From JANNGC01 sp043758205 (GTDB lineage Bacteria > Verrucomicrobiota > Verrucomicrobiia > Limisphaerales > SIBH01), in NCBI GenBank assembly GCA_043758205.1, contig JAYVNY010000163.1:1-25868 (forward strand): a DNA stretch of 25,868 nucleotides, in the 5' to 3' direction. Shown here piece after piece: positions 16,925-25,868 of this stretch. The notes beneath the pieces were generated by a model. That model worked only from the letters and a program-made list of their open reading frames with translations, made no database searches and was not told the DNA's origin. Position 1 is the first letter of the stretch. Each line of letters begins with the position of its first letter. Position numbers and translations under genes: made by a program.

Positions 16925-19900
16925 ATGAACACGACGACGACTCATGGTCCGGAAACGCGGGCCATCTTTTCTGGCGGACGGTCTGGCTGGCTTGGCCGGC
17001 GGAGTGCGCTGCGGATGGCCGTAAGCCAGATGCGGCCGGCTCTGGTGGCGCTGCTTTTTTTCGCACGGGTGACTGTTTCGATCGGTGCTTACAGTGTTGC
17101 GGACGATTTGCCGAACCCGCCCGCGCATCTCACGATGATTCCAGCCGGCTCGTGGATCATTCCCATGGACACCAATCTGCAAGCCTTGGTGGCTCCGTTT
17201 AATCTCAAGGCTTATGGGCTGGCGAACCTGGTCTTGCAGAATCAGACGCCCATCATGTGGGCCATCAAGGCGGGCAAAGCCAAGGATGGTGTTGATTTTA
17301 CGGCCTCGACGTCGCGGCTTTTTCCGAGCACGACCGTGACGAACTCGCTGAACTTTGCGGGCGGCCCGTTCATCATTCATCGCGATTTTGTCAATTCAGT
17401 CAGCAATTCCGTCCGCACGTTTGCCCTGGCCAATAATGTGGCTGTGTATGTGTTGCAACAGGATACCACGATCGACATTCGCTATACTCTCGATTTCAAG
17501 CCGCTGGTCGGCATTAACACGGTCAACGCGAGCATCCATTCGACCTATCTGGTGGCCGCGGGCATCACCAACTACGCCCTGGTGCCGGATACGGCCACTT
17601 TGCAGGGCGTGTGCTACACGCTTTTTTGTGAGCCGCATAATAGTTCCATTGCGGGCGTCAGCAACGTTCATGCTTATGTCCAGAGCGGCGGGAATTTTCT
17701 CGCCGAATGCCTCTCGGTTGCGACTTACGAGAATCATACCAATGGCCACTTGCAGACCACGCTTGGCATCGCAGAGAACAATCTCAATGCCGTGTTGAGT
17801 TATCCCAATTCAGATTTGCCCTTCAGTCAATTTATCGGCGACCTCGATGGCAGCATCGGCGGTTCTCATACGGATTGGAGTCTGGGCGCCAGTTCCGTCT
17901 GGACGAATCGGGGTCACGCCCATGCTTTCGCCACCAGCGCCACCAATACCCTCCAGGCAACGGCGTCCAAAGAAACCACCAATGGCGCCGGCGGGATGGT
18001 GTTCTATCTCGGTGGACATTCTTATGCCACCAGCCCTCTCAACGAACTCAACGGCATTCGCATGTTCCTTAATGCCGTGTTTGTGCCGATCTCTCGCCCG
18101 ATCGTTTGCGGCGTCATGCTTTCAGCCGATCTGGCCGTGGCGAAAAGCGGACCCACCAACGTTTGGGCCGGTACGAATTTTAGTTACACAATCACCGTGA
18201 CGAATCTCGGTCCCTCGCCGGCAGTTTCGCTCGTGGTCACAGACAGCCTGCCGGCGGGCGTTACCTTTGTGAGCGCTTCGGCGGGCGGCGGGCTGGCCGG
18301 CAGCCAGGTGGTATGGACGAATCTGGGAAATCTTTTGGTCGGCGCCACGACCAATCTAACCCTGACGGTGACAGCGCCAGCCAATGGCGGAAGTCTCACG
18401 AATCGAGCCAGCGCGGGCAGCGACATTTCGGATTTCAATCCCACCAACAGCATCAGTGGGCCGATCATAACCACGGTGACGCCGGTGGCCGATGTGACCA
18501 TTTCCAAGAGCGGCCCGGCCGCCAGCGTGTTGCCGGGAGCGAACTTCGATTACACGATTTCCATCACGAACCTGGGTCCCTCGACGGCGAGCGGACTGTC
18601 GGTCACGGATAGTTTGCCGGCGAATGTGACATTCGTCAGCGCCACGCCCAGCGCGACGCTCAACGGCCGCATCGTGACCTGGACAAATCTCGGAAATCTG
18701 GCGGCGGGCGCGAGCACCAACCTGACCCTCACCGTTGCCGCCCCGTTGCGCGGCAGCGTTACCAATGTGGCGAGCGGCGGCAGCGGGACTTTGGATCCCA
18801 ATCCCACAAACAACGCCGCTCCACCCGTCGCGACAATCATCAGCAACCTGCCGCCGGTCGCAGGCAATGACTCGGCCTCCACACCCAAGAACATCGGGCT
18901 GACCATCAGCCCGCTTGGCAACGACTCGGACCCGAACAATGATCCGTTGACGATTACCAGCGTCAGCCCCACCAATGGAACGGCCACGATCCAAGGCGGA
19001 ACAAATGTTCTCTTCACGCCGGCGGCAAACTTTATCGGCACGACGACCATCGGCTATTTGATTGACGATGGCGCTGGCGGGACGGCCTTTGGACTCATCA
19101 CGGTGACCGTGACGAACCGTCCGCCGGTCGCGAATGACGACGCCGTGACCACGCCGGAAGACACGGCGATCACCTTCAATCCGCGCGGCAACGATACGGA
19201 TGCGGACGGCGACGCGATCACCATTACTCTCGCCACGGCCACCAACGGTACCGTGACCATTGTGGGCGGCACGAATCTCCTCTTCACACCCGCGCCGGAC
19301 TTCAGCGGCACGGAGACCGTTGCTTACCAGATCAGCGATGGGAGCGGCGGCACCGCGAGCGCGACCGTCCTCGTCACCGTCACGCCGGTGAACGACGCGC
19401 CCGTGGCGTTCAACCAGTCCGTGATTACGCCGGAAGACACGACGACCAACCTACTGCTGACGGCGAGTGACGTGGACAGCACGAACTTGACCTTTGCGAT
19501 TCTGAATGCGCCGACCAACGGCGTGCTGAGTTTGTTCAACCCCAACACCGGCGCGGTCACTTACTCACCAAACACGAACTACAACGGGCCGGACTTCTTC
19601 CGCTTCACGGTCAGCGACGGCTCCCTGCTCGCGACCGGCACGGTCAGCATCACGGTCACGCCGGTGAACGACGCGCCCGTGGCGGTCAACGACAGTTTCT
19701 CCACGTTCAAGAACGTCGCCCTGTCGCTCGCCGCGCCCGGCGTGCTCGTGAACGACACGGACGTGGAGAGCAACATCCTGAGCGGGGTGCTCGTGACGAC
19801 AGTGACGCACGGCACGCTGAGTTTGAATCCGAACGGCGGCTTCCTCTACACGCCGTCGAGCAACTACACCGGTGCGGACAGCTTCACCTATCGCGCCTAC

Positions 19901-22900
19901 GACAGCGGCGCGACGGGCAACGTGGCGACGGTGAACATCTCCATCGGCCTGACGAACACCGCGCCCGTCGCGAACAACGACAGCTACACGACCGCCGAGG
20001 ACACGACGCTGGCCGTGCCCGTCGCCGGGGTGCTGACGAATGATTCCGACGCCGACGCCGACGCCTTGACGGCGACGCTGGTGACTGGCCCGACGCACGG
20101 CACGCTGAACCTGGACGCGAACGGCGGCTTCACCTACACGCCTGCCACGAATTACAGCGGGCCAGACTCGTTCACCTATCGCGCGAATGACGGCCTGACG
20201 AACAGTGCCGTGGCAACGGTGAACATCACCGTGACGCCGGTGAATGATGCGCCGCTGGCGGACAGCCAGAGCGTGACGACGCCGGAAGATAAGGCGCTGC
20301 CGATCACGCTGACCGGCTCCGATGTGGACGGGCCTGCCATCAACTTCGTCATCGTGACTTTGCCAACGCACGGCACGCTCACCGGCTCCGGCGCGAATCT
20401 CACTTACCAACCGGCGACGAATTACACCGGCCCCGACTCGTTCACCTTCACGGTCAATGACGGCTCGCTCACCTCCGCCGTGGCGACGGTGAGCATCAAC
20501 GTGACGCCGGTGAATGACGCGCCCGTGGCCTTCAGCCAGAGCCTCACGAACGGCAACAGCTTCCCGCTGCCCATCACCCTGACCGGCGCGGACGTGGACG
20601 GCCCGGTGACGAACTTCACCGTGCTCACGCTGCCGGGCGGCGGCCCGCTCACCGGCACCGCACCGACGCTGACCTTCACGCCCACGAACCAGTTTGCCGG
20701 CGTGGTCACCTTCACCTTCACGGTCCACGACGGCGCGCTCACCTCGGCGGTCGCGACGGTCACGATCACGATTACCAATTCCACGCCGGCCACCGCCGAC
20801 ATCGCGGTGACAAAGACCGGCCCGGTCGCTGGACTTGCGGGCGCGGACCTGACTTACGCCATTACGATCACGAACTTCGGCGCGAACACCGCGACGAATG
20901 TGATCGTGCAGGATCAATTGCCCGTCGGCTTTACGTTCGTCAGCGCGACGCCCGCCGCGGCTTCGGTGGTGAACAATCTGGTGAGCTGGTCCCCTTTCAA
21001 TCTGGCCAGCGGACGCGCGAGCAACTTCACGGTCACCGCGCGCGCGGCCCAAGGCGGCGCTTACACCAACGTGGCGTCTGGCACCTCGGACACGCCGGAC
21101 CCGCTGCCCGGCAACAACACGGCCACCAATGGCGGCGGTCGCGTCACGACCACCATCACGCCGCAGGCCGACGTGGCCGTGAGCAAGAGTGGCCCGGCGG
21201 GCGTGACGGCAGGTGCGAACTTCAGCTACACGATCTCGATCACGAACCTCGGACCCTCGACGGCGAGCAACGTGGTGGCAGTGGATAATCTGCCGGCCAG
21301 CGTGACGTTTGTGAGCGCGAGCAGCGGCGGCACTTTGGGCGGCGGCAATGTGGTGACGTGGCCCGCGACGACTTTGGCCGCGAACATGGTAACGAATTTC
21401 ACCGTCACGGTCACGGCTCCGCCCAGCGGCATGTTCACGAACACAGCCTCGGCATCCTCGCCAACCGGCGATCCGAATCCGACCAACAACGTCGGCACGA
21501 ACGGCAGCGCGCAAGTCACCACCACCGTCGGCGTGCTGGCCGATGTGGCCGTCACGGTCAGCGGCCCAGCCACGGTGCTGGCGGGCGCGACTTACACTTA
21601 CGTGGTCAACGTCACGAACTTCGGCCCCTCGGGCGCGACGAATGTTCTCGCGACGAACACGCTGCCTCCTGGCGTCGTCTTCATCAGCACCACGGGCGGC
21701 GGCACGCAGACGGGCGGCAACGTGACGTGGCCGGCGATTACTCTGGCGGGCGGTGCGGGAACCAACTTCACCATCACCGTCACCGCGCCTCCGAGCGGCG
21801 TGCTGACCAATCGAGCGGCGGGTTCCTCGCTCACGTCCGATCCTGATCTCTCGAACAACAACGGCTCCGCGAGCGGCGCGATTGTCGTCACCACCGTCAC
21901 GCCGCAAGCCGACGTGGCCGTGGGCAAGAGCGGCCCGGCGAACGTGCTGGCCGGGGCAAATGTCACCTACACGATCAGCGTGACGAACCTTGGGCCGTCC
22001 ACGGCGAACAACATCATCGCGCAGGACTTCCTGCCGACGAACGCGACCTTCGTCAGCGCGAGCAGCGGCGGCACGCTCGGCGCAAGCAACATCGTGACGT
22101 GGCCCGCGACGACGCTGGCGGCGAACACGGTGACGAATTTCTCCGTGACCATCAGTGCGCCTGCGAGCGGCTCGCTGCTCAACCGTGCGGCGGCGAATTC
22201 ACCGACCGGCGACCCGAATCCCACGAACAACGTTGGCACCAACACCGGCGCGCAAGTCACCACGACCGTCACGCCGCAGGCCGACGTGGTGGCGACGATT
22301 GACGGCCCGGCCACGGTGCTGGCCGGCGCGACTTACTCTTACACGGTCTTCGTCACGAACCTCGGCCCGTCCACGGCGACGAATGTTTTCACCACCAATC
22401 TGTTGCCCGCCACGGTCACATTCGTGAGCGCGAATAGTGGAGGCACGCTCTTCATCGGTCGCGTCTTCTGGCCCGCGGTGACGCTGCCGGTGGGCGCAGG
22501 TACGAGCTACACGGCCACGGTGACGGCACCGGCAGAAGGGGTCTTGACCGCTCGTGGCCAAGGTGGTTCCCGCACGCCTGACCCTGACCTTGGTAACAAC
22601 ACCGGCTTCAATTTGGGTGGGTTCGTGGATACGACGGTCATCCCGCAGGCGGACGTGGCGGTGAGCAAGTTCGGACCATCGAGCGTGTTCGCGGGTGCGA
22701 CTTACAACTACAACATCGTGGTCACGAACCTCGGCCCGTCCACCGCGAGCAACGTGGTGGCGAGCGACAACCTCCCGGCGAGCGTCACGTTCGTCAGCGC
22801 CACGGCGAGCGGCACGCTCGGCACGAACAACCTCGTGACGTGGCCCGCGACGACGATTCTCTCCGGCGACTCGGCGATCTTCACCTTCACCGTCACGGCT

Positions 22901-25114
22901 CCAGCGGAAGGTGCTTACACCAACACCGCCTCGGCCACGTCACCCACCGGCGATCCGAATCCGGGCAACAACACCGGCACGAACACCGGTTCACTAGTCA
23001 CCACGACCGTCACGCCGCAGGCCGATGTCGCGGTGGGCAAGAGCGGCCCGGCCACGGTGCTGGCGGGCGCGAATTTCAGCTACACGATCAGCGTGACGAA
23101 CTTTGGTCCGTCCACGGCGAGCAACGTCGCGGTGGTGGATCATTTGCCGAGGGGTGTCACGTTCGTCAGTGCCAACAGCGGGGGCTTCAACGATTTCGGC
23201 AATGTCAACTGGACGGTGCCGGCGATGCTCTCGGGCGCGGTGACGAATTTCACCCTCACCCTCACGGCCCCGGCCAGCGGCGCGTTCACGAATCATACGT
23301 CGGCCACCTCGCCGACCGACGATCCTAATCCTGGCAACAACGCCCCGACCAATGTCAGCGGCCAGGTCGTGACCACAGTCACGCCGCAGGCCGACATCGC
23401 GGTGGGCAAGACTGGTCCCGCGGCGGTGCAGGCGGGCGCGAATGTCACCTACACAATCAGCGTGACGAACCTCGGCCCGTCCACCGCGAGCAACGTGGTG
23501 GCGGTGGATACTCTCCCGTCGAACGCGACCTTCGTGAGCGCGAGCAGCGGCAGCACGCTCGGCGGCGGCAACGTCGTGACGTGGCCCGCGACGACCTTGC
23601 TCTCCGGCGCGACGGCGACGTTCACCGTGACGGTGACGGCACCCGCGAGCGGCTCGTTGTTCAACACGGCCTCGGCTTCTTCACCCACCAGTGATCCGAA
23701 TCCCGGCAACAACACCGGCACGAACGGCAGTTCACAAGTCAGCACCGCGATCACGCCGCTGGCGGACATCGTGGTGACCGTGACCGGCCCGACGAATGCG
23801 CTCGCGGGATCGAACATCACTTACACAATCACCATCACGAACTTCGGCCCGTCCATCGCGAGGGACGTGTTCGTCGCGAACACGTTGCCACCGGGTATCT
23901 CTCTTGTATCTGCAAGCGACGGCGGCAATGCGACATACCCTGTCGTGCTCTGGCCCCTAATTTCTAGCCTAGCTAGGGGTGAAGGCAGGAGCTTTACCTT
24001 CACCATCACTGCTCCTCCGGGCGGCTGGCTAGAGATCAATGGACCGCCTCCTAGCGTAGTAACAAACACTGCTTCAGGCGGGTCCTCCACGCCTGACCCA
24101 AATCTTTCAAACAACAGCAGCATCGCGACGACGACCATCACGCCGCAGGCCGATGTCATCGTGGGCAAGAGCGGACCGGCCACGGCCACCGCGGGATCGA
24201 ACTTTATGTTCACCATCAGCATCACGAACTTCGGACCCTCGACGGCGAGCAACGTGGTGGCGGTGGACAATCTCCCGGCGACGGTCACGTTCGTGAGCGC
24301 GAGCGGCGGCGGCACGCTGGGTCTCGGCAACGTGGTGACGTGGCCCGCGACCACGCTCGCGGCCAACACCAGAACAAACTTTACCGTCACGGTCACGAGT
24401 GTAACGGTGGGAACGATCACGAATCGCGCTTCCGCCACGTCGCCGACCGGCGATCCGAATCCGGGCAACAACACCGGCACCAACACGGGCAGTCGCGTGG
24501 TGACGACAGTGGTGAGCGGCATACAGTTCGGCCTGCTGGCCGGGCCGGCGGTGTTCAATCCGCAGACCGGATTGTTTGAAGAGCGTGTGACGGTGACGAA
24601 CATCGGTTTCACGACCATTGCGGCCACGCGGCTCTACGTGAGCAGCCTCAGCACGAATGCCACGTTCTCTAATCCGTCCGGCGTCAGCGGCGGAATTCCT
24701 TACGCGCAATACAACGCGCCGTTGAACCCCGGCCAGACGGTGGTCTTCATGCTGGAGTTCTTCGTGCCGAACCGCCGTCCGTTCACCAGCACGCTCACGC
24801 TCGAAGCCGTGCTGCCAGCGATAACAGGGACGAACTCAGGCGCGGGCGGCATCAACATCAGCCGCGCGTTTGTGGATGCGCGTCCGCCGAATGCACCACG
24901 CTTCGTCATCGAATTCCCGTCCACGGCGGGGCGCGTCTATACGATTCTCTATCGCGACAGTCTCTCGTCGCCGTGGAAAGTCGCGACGCCTTCCGTGACC
25001 GCCGGCTCAAACCGCACGCAGTGGTACGACGACGGCCCGCCCAAGACCGACGGCCCGCCGCTAACGAATGGCAGCCGTTACTACCGCGTGATCGTCGCGC
25101 CGTTAAGCCAATAA
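16925..25114 (+). CDS. Giant secreted DUF11/tandem-95 repeat surface protein
   Basis: The 2,729-residue protein is a likely cell-surface or matrix adhesin. After an N-terminal extension, a signal-like segment (MRPALVALLFFARVTVSIGA) lies about 36 residues in, so starts at 17015 or 17030 are also plausible. Residues about 60-395 form an unrecognised globular domain ending with GGHSYATSPLNELNGIRMFLN. Two DUF11 repeats (401-640) follow, then seven cadherin-like tandem-95 repeats (643-1285) with acidic DTDADGD and DSDADAD motifs suited to calcium binding. Ten more DUF11 repeats (1291 to about 2528) come next. A C-terminal module carries a segment VYTILYRDS...RYYRVIVAP, of a kind frequent at the ends of verrucomicrobial secreted proteins. 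No sortase motif or autotransporter barrel is visible. The upstream bases (CAATAATTAAA) give no ribosome site. Confidence 0.88.
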   Translation: MNTTTTHGPETRAIFSGGRSGWLGRRSALRMAVSQMRPALVALLFFARVTVSIGAYSVADDLPNPPAHLTMIPAGSWIIPMDTNLQALVAPFNLKAYGLANLVLQNQTPIMWAIKAGKAKDGVDFTASTSRLFPSTTVTNSLNFAGGPFIIHRDFVNSVSNSVRTFALANNVAVYVLQQDTTIDIRYTLDFKPLVGINTVNASIHSTYLVAAGITNYALVPDTATLQGVCYTLFCEPHNSSIAGVSNVHAYVQSGGNFLAECLSVATYENHTNGHLQTTLGIAENNLNAVLSYPNSDLPFSQFIGDLDGSIGGSHTDWSLGASSVWTNRGHAHAFATSATNTLQATASKETTNGAGGMVFYLGGHSYATSPLNELNGIRMFLNAVFVPISRPIVCGVMLSADLAVAKSGPTNVWAGTNFSYTITVTNLGPSPAVSLVVTDSLPAGVTFVSASAGGGLAGSQVVWTNLGNLLVGATTNLTLTVTAPANGGSLTNRASAGSDISDFNPTNSISGPIITTVTPVADVTISKSGPAASVLPGANFDYTISITNLGPSTASGLSVTDSLPANVTFVSATPSATLNGRIVTWTNLGNLAAGASTNLTLTVAAPLRGSVTNVASGGSGTLDPNPTNNAAPPVATIISNLPPVAGNDSASTPKNIGLTISPLGNDSDPNNDPLTITSVSPTNGTATIQGGTNVLFTPAANFIGTTTIGYLIDDGAGGTAFGLITVTVTNRPPVANDDAVTTPEDTAITFNPRGNDTDADGDAITITLATATNGTVTIVGGTNLLFTPAPDFSGTETVAYQISDGSGGTASATVLVTVTPVNDAPVAFNQSVITPEDTTTNLLLTASDVDSTNLTFAILNAPTNGVLSLFNPNTGAVTYSPNTNYNGPDFFRFTVSDGSLLATGTVSITVTPVNDAPVAVNDSFSTFKNVALSLAAPGVLVNDTDVESNILSGVLVTTVTHGTLSLNPNGGFLYTPSSNYTGADSFTYRAYDSGATGNVATVNISIGLTNTAPVANNDSYTTAEDTTLAVPVAGVLTNDSDADADALTATLVTGPTHGTLNLDANGGFTYTPATNYSGPDSFTYRANDGLTNSAVATVNITVTPVNDAPLADSQSVTTPEDKALPITLTGSDVDGPAINFVIVTLPTHGTLTGSGANLTYQPATNYTGPDSFTFTVNDGSLTSAVATVSINVTPVNDAPVAFSQSLTNGNSFPLPITLTGADVDGPVTNFTVLTLPGGGPLTGTAPTLTFTPTNQFAGVVTFTFTVHDGALTSAVATVTITITNSTPATADIAVTKTGPVAGLAGADLTYAITITNFGANTATNVIVQDQLPVGFTFVSATPAAASVVNNLVSWSPFNLASGRASNFTVTARAAQGGAYTNVASGTSDTPDPLPGNNTATNGGGRVTTTITPQADVAVSKSGPAGVTAGANFSYTISITNLGPSTASNVVAVDNLPASVTFVSASSGGTLGGGNVVTWPATTLAANMVTNFTVTVTAPPSGMFTNTASASSPTGDPNPTNNVGTNGSAQVTTTVGVLADVAVTVSGPATVLAGATYTYVVNVTNFGPSGATNVLATNTLPPGVVFISTTGGGTQTGGNVTWPAITLAGGAGTNFTITVTAPPSGVLTNRAAGSSLTSDPDLSNNNGSASGAIVVTTVTPQADVAVGKSGPANVLAGANVTYTISVTNLGPSTANNIIAQDFLPTNATFVSASSGGTLGASNIVTWPATTLAANTVTNFSVTISAPASGSLLNRAAANSPTGDPNPTNNVGTNTGAQVTTTVTPQADVVATIDGPATVLAGATYSYTVFVTNLGPSTATNVFTTNLLPATVTFVSANSGGTLFIGRVFWPAVTLPVGAGTSYTATVTAPAEGVLTARGQGGSRTPDPDLGNNTGFNLGGFVDTTVIPQADVAVSKFGPSSVFAGATYNYNIVVTNLGPSTASNVVASDNLPASVTFVSATASGTLGTNNLVTWPATTILSGDSAIFTFTVTAPAEGAYTNTASATSPTGDPNPGNNTGTNTGSLVTTTVTPQADVAVGKSGPATVLAGANFSYTISVTNFGPSTASNVAVVDHLPRGVTFVSANSGGFNDFGNVNWTVPAMLSGAVTNFTLTLTAPASGAFTNHTSATSPTDDPNPGNNAPTNVSGQVVTTVTPQADIAVGKTGPAAVQAGANVTYTISVTNLGPSTASNVVAVDTLPSNATFVSASSGSTLGGGNVVTWPATTLLSGATATFTVTVTAPASGSLFNTASASSPTSDPNPGNNTGTNGSSQVSTAITPLADIVVTVTGPTNALAGSNITYTITITNFGPSIARDVFVANTLPPGISLVSASDGGNATYPVVLWPLISSLARGEGRSFTFTITAPPGGWLEINGPPPSVVTNTASGGSSTPDPNLSNNSSIATTTITPQADVIVGKSGPATATAGSNFMFTISITNFGPSTASNVVAVDNLPATVTFVSASGGGTLGLGNVVTWPATTLAANTRTNFTVTVTSVTVGTITNRASATSPTGDPNPGNNTGTNTGSRVVTTVVSGIQFGLLAGPAVFNPQTGLFEERVTVTNIGFTTIAATRLYVSSLSTNATFSNPSGVSGGIPYAQYNAPLNPGQTVVFMLEFFVPNRRPFTSTLTLEAVLPAITGTNSGAGGINISRAFVDARPPNAPRFVIEFPSTAGRVYTILYRDSLSSPWKVATPSVTAGSNRTQWYDDGPPKTDGPPLTNGSRYYRVIVAPLSQ
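18851..20780 (+). repeat. Seven tandem-95 (cadherin-like) coding repeats
   Basis: Seven units of about 90-98 codons each begin near (V)NDAPVA/PPVANDD and carry a central TYTPATNYxGPDSFTYRxNDG-type strand pair. Units 3 to 7 are closest to one another. Asp-rich turns (NDTDADGD, NDSDADAD) in units 2, 4 and 5 suggest calcium-dependent stiffening. The block interrupts the DUF11 series after its second copy. Confidence 0.85.
20795..24510 (+). repeat. Ten DUF11 coding repeats of about 370 bases
   Basis: Units begin at 20795, 21167, 21539, 21908, 22280, 22649, 23021, 23390, 23762 and 24149. The spacing is 372 or 369 bases except the ninth interval, which is 387. Each encodes ADVAVxKSGPA...LAGANxxYTIxVTNLGPSTA and a closing DPNPxNN motif. 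Neighbouring units share long nearly identical stretches at the DNA level, so recombination between them is likely. Confidence 0.9.
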
Positions 25115-25133
25115 CCAGAAAGGAATCACGAAC

Positions 25134-25868
25134 ATGAAATCATCGAACTATCTGGTCCAGGCTCAAGAGACTGTTACTCGCACGGAGAAAAAAATTATGC
25201 AGAACCAACGGATGACGCGCGGCGCGCGCCTCGTAGTGGTAGTGGGACAGGCGCCCCCGCCTGTCAGTAGTCTTGCAAGCGCCCCCGCTTGCAGTTCACC
25301 AAGCGGGGGCGCTTGGTGGACTAAGACTGGCGAGGGCGCCAGTCCCACTACGCGGCAGGCGCTGCTCGCGCTGTTGCTCGCGCTGTTCACCACCTTCACC
25401 GCGCACGCGCACGACACGAACCAGTTGAACCGGTTCAGTCTGAACGCACGCATCGGTTTCAACATCACCGCGCGGTTCAAAGACCTCGGGCGACTCACGC
25501 TGGTGCCGTCCACGCGCCTGACGCCGAATGGCGACGCGCGGAATTACGACGACGGCTACGTGCTGCGCGACATCAGCGACAACTTCGGCGGCGAGACGTG
25601 GTACTGGGGCCACGACCATGACAGTCAGGTTTCCGGCGACACGATTCTGATGAGCCGCTCGACACCGTTGCGCGGCGGCTCCTCTCCTTACGGCGTGGAC
25701 GAGGATGACGCGCAACTCGGCGCGGAGCTGGCCTACAACCGCGAACTGTTCCGCCACAAGAACCAGCGTTACGGACTCGAACTGGCGGTGAACTACATGA
25801 ACCTCGGGTTCGATGACGACGGCAGTTACCGCGCGGCCACGCGGCGCACCACGGACGCGTATCCGTTT
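25134..25868 (+). CDS. Secreted protein of unknown function, cut by the window end
   Basis: The frame stays open from ATG 25134 to the last base (245 codons, no stop). AAAGGAA nine to ten bases upstream is a good ribosome site, and the gene lies 19 bases after the giant repeat protein, so the two probably share a transcript. ATG 25197, with GGAG nine bases upstream, is an alternative start. A hydrophobic core ALLALLLALFTTFTAHA at residues 76-92 is a signal peptide. The mature part reads HDTNQLNRFSLNARIGFNIT and then alternates Gly, Tyr, Trp and acidic residues (YDDGYVLRDIS, GGETWYWGHDHD), which suggests an outer-membrane or beta-rich protein. I do not recognise the family. A palindromic element occupies residues 36-73, just in front of the signal core. 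Confidence 0.75.
   Translation, partial: MKSSNYLVQAQETVTRTEKKIMQNQRMTRGARLVVVVGQAPPPVSSLASAPACSSPSGGAWWTKTGEGASPTTRQALLALLLALFTTFTAHAHDTNQLNRFSLNARIGFNITARFKDLGRLTLVPSTRLTPNGDARNYDDGYVLRDISDNFGGETWYWGHDHDSQVSGDTILMSRSTPLRGGSSPYGVDEDDAQLGAELAYNRELFRHKNQRYGLELAVNYMNLGFDDDGSYRAATRRTTDAYPF
25239..25351. repeat. Nested GTAG-type palindromic cluster in a signal-peptide region
   Basis: Outer arms 25239-25265 and 25325-25351 match as reverse complements at 24 of 27 positions and carry GTAGTGGGAC feet. Inner arms 25276-25291 and 25300-25315 are perfect 16-base reverse complements. Each of the four arms is itself a small hairpin, for example GACAGGCG-CCCC-CGCCTGTC. The cluster is translated in frame without a stop (residues 36-73). 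Confidence 0.9.

Noticed and set aside
19565..21907. A 780-codon open frame on the minus strand
   Set aside because: It lies opposite the giant repeat protein, is Arg/Gly/Val-rich and low complexity, and mirrors the repeats; it is a by-product of high GC and repeat codon bias.

Overview
The window looks like a GC-rich chromosome segment from the Planctomycetota-Verrucomicrobiota-Chlamydiota group, most likely a free-living Verrucomicrobiota member. I infer this from the PSD-type c-type cytochrome proteins (DUF1592 family; DUF1549/DUF1553 family with a DUF1501 partner), the very large DUF11/tandem-95 surface protein, and the many short palindromic repeats. No tRNA, rRNA, CRISPR array, complete insertion sequence or phage module was seen.

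Layout. Positions 1-88 hold the tail of an upstream gene. A plus-strand group follows: a lipoprotein prolyl oligopeptidase (185-2311), a sugar-phosphate isomerase-like TIM barrel (2530-3444) and a giant DUF1592 cytochrome-like protein (3516-7787). A minus-strand group meets it at a shared terminator: an intradiol dioxygenase, a small membrane protein, rplU and rpmA (9667 down to 7907). The plus strand resumes with a tightly packed four-gene unit: DUF1549/DUF1553 protein, a putative antitoxin, a ParE/RelE-type toxin and a DUF1501 protein (9923-14567). rpsA (minus, 16319-14652) faces it across a terminator. After a 605-base divergent spacer comes a 2,729-residue secreted repeat protein (16925-25114), then a secreted protein cut off by the window end (25134-25868).

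How the genes may work together. The PSD/DUF1501 proteins, the secreted peptidase, the dioxygenase and the isomerase fit an exported degradative lifestyle on complex organic matter (inference). rpsA, rplU and rpmA are core translation genes scattered among these accessory genes.

Most notable signal. The window carries several families of paired inverted palindromes. Most have feet reading GTAG or GGAG, the architecture of REP/BIME elements mobilised by RAYT (REP-associated tyrosine) transposases. REP elements are normally extragenic. Here six elements lie in frame inside three protein-coding genes, five of them at loops or linkers of conserved domains and one in the N-terminal region of a signal peptide. 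Only one element cluster is intergenic. This resembles the in-frame palindromic elements of Rickettsia, but in an unrelated lineage and with REP-like feet.
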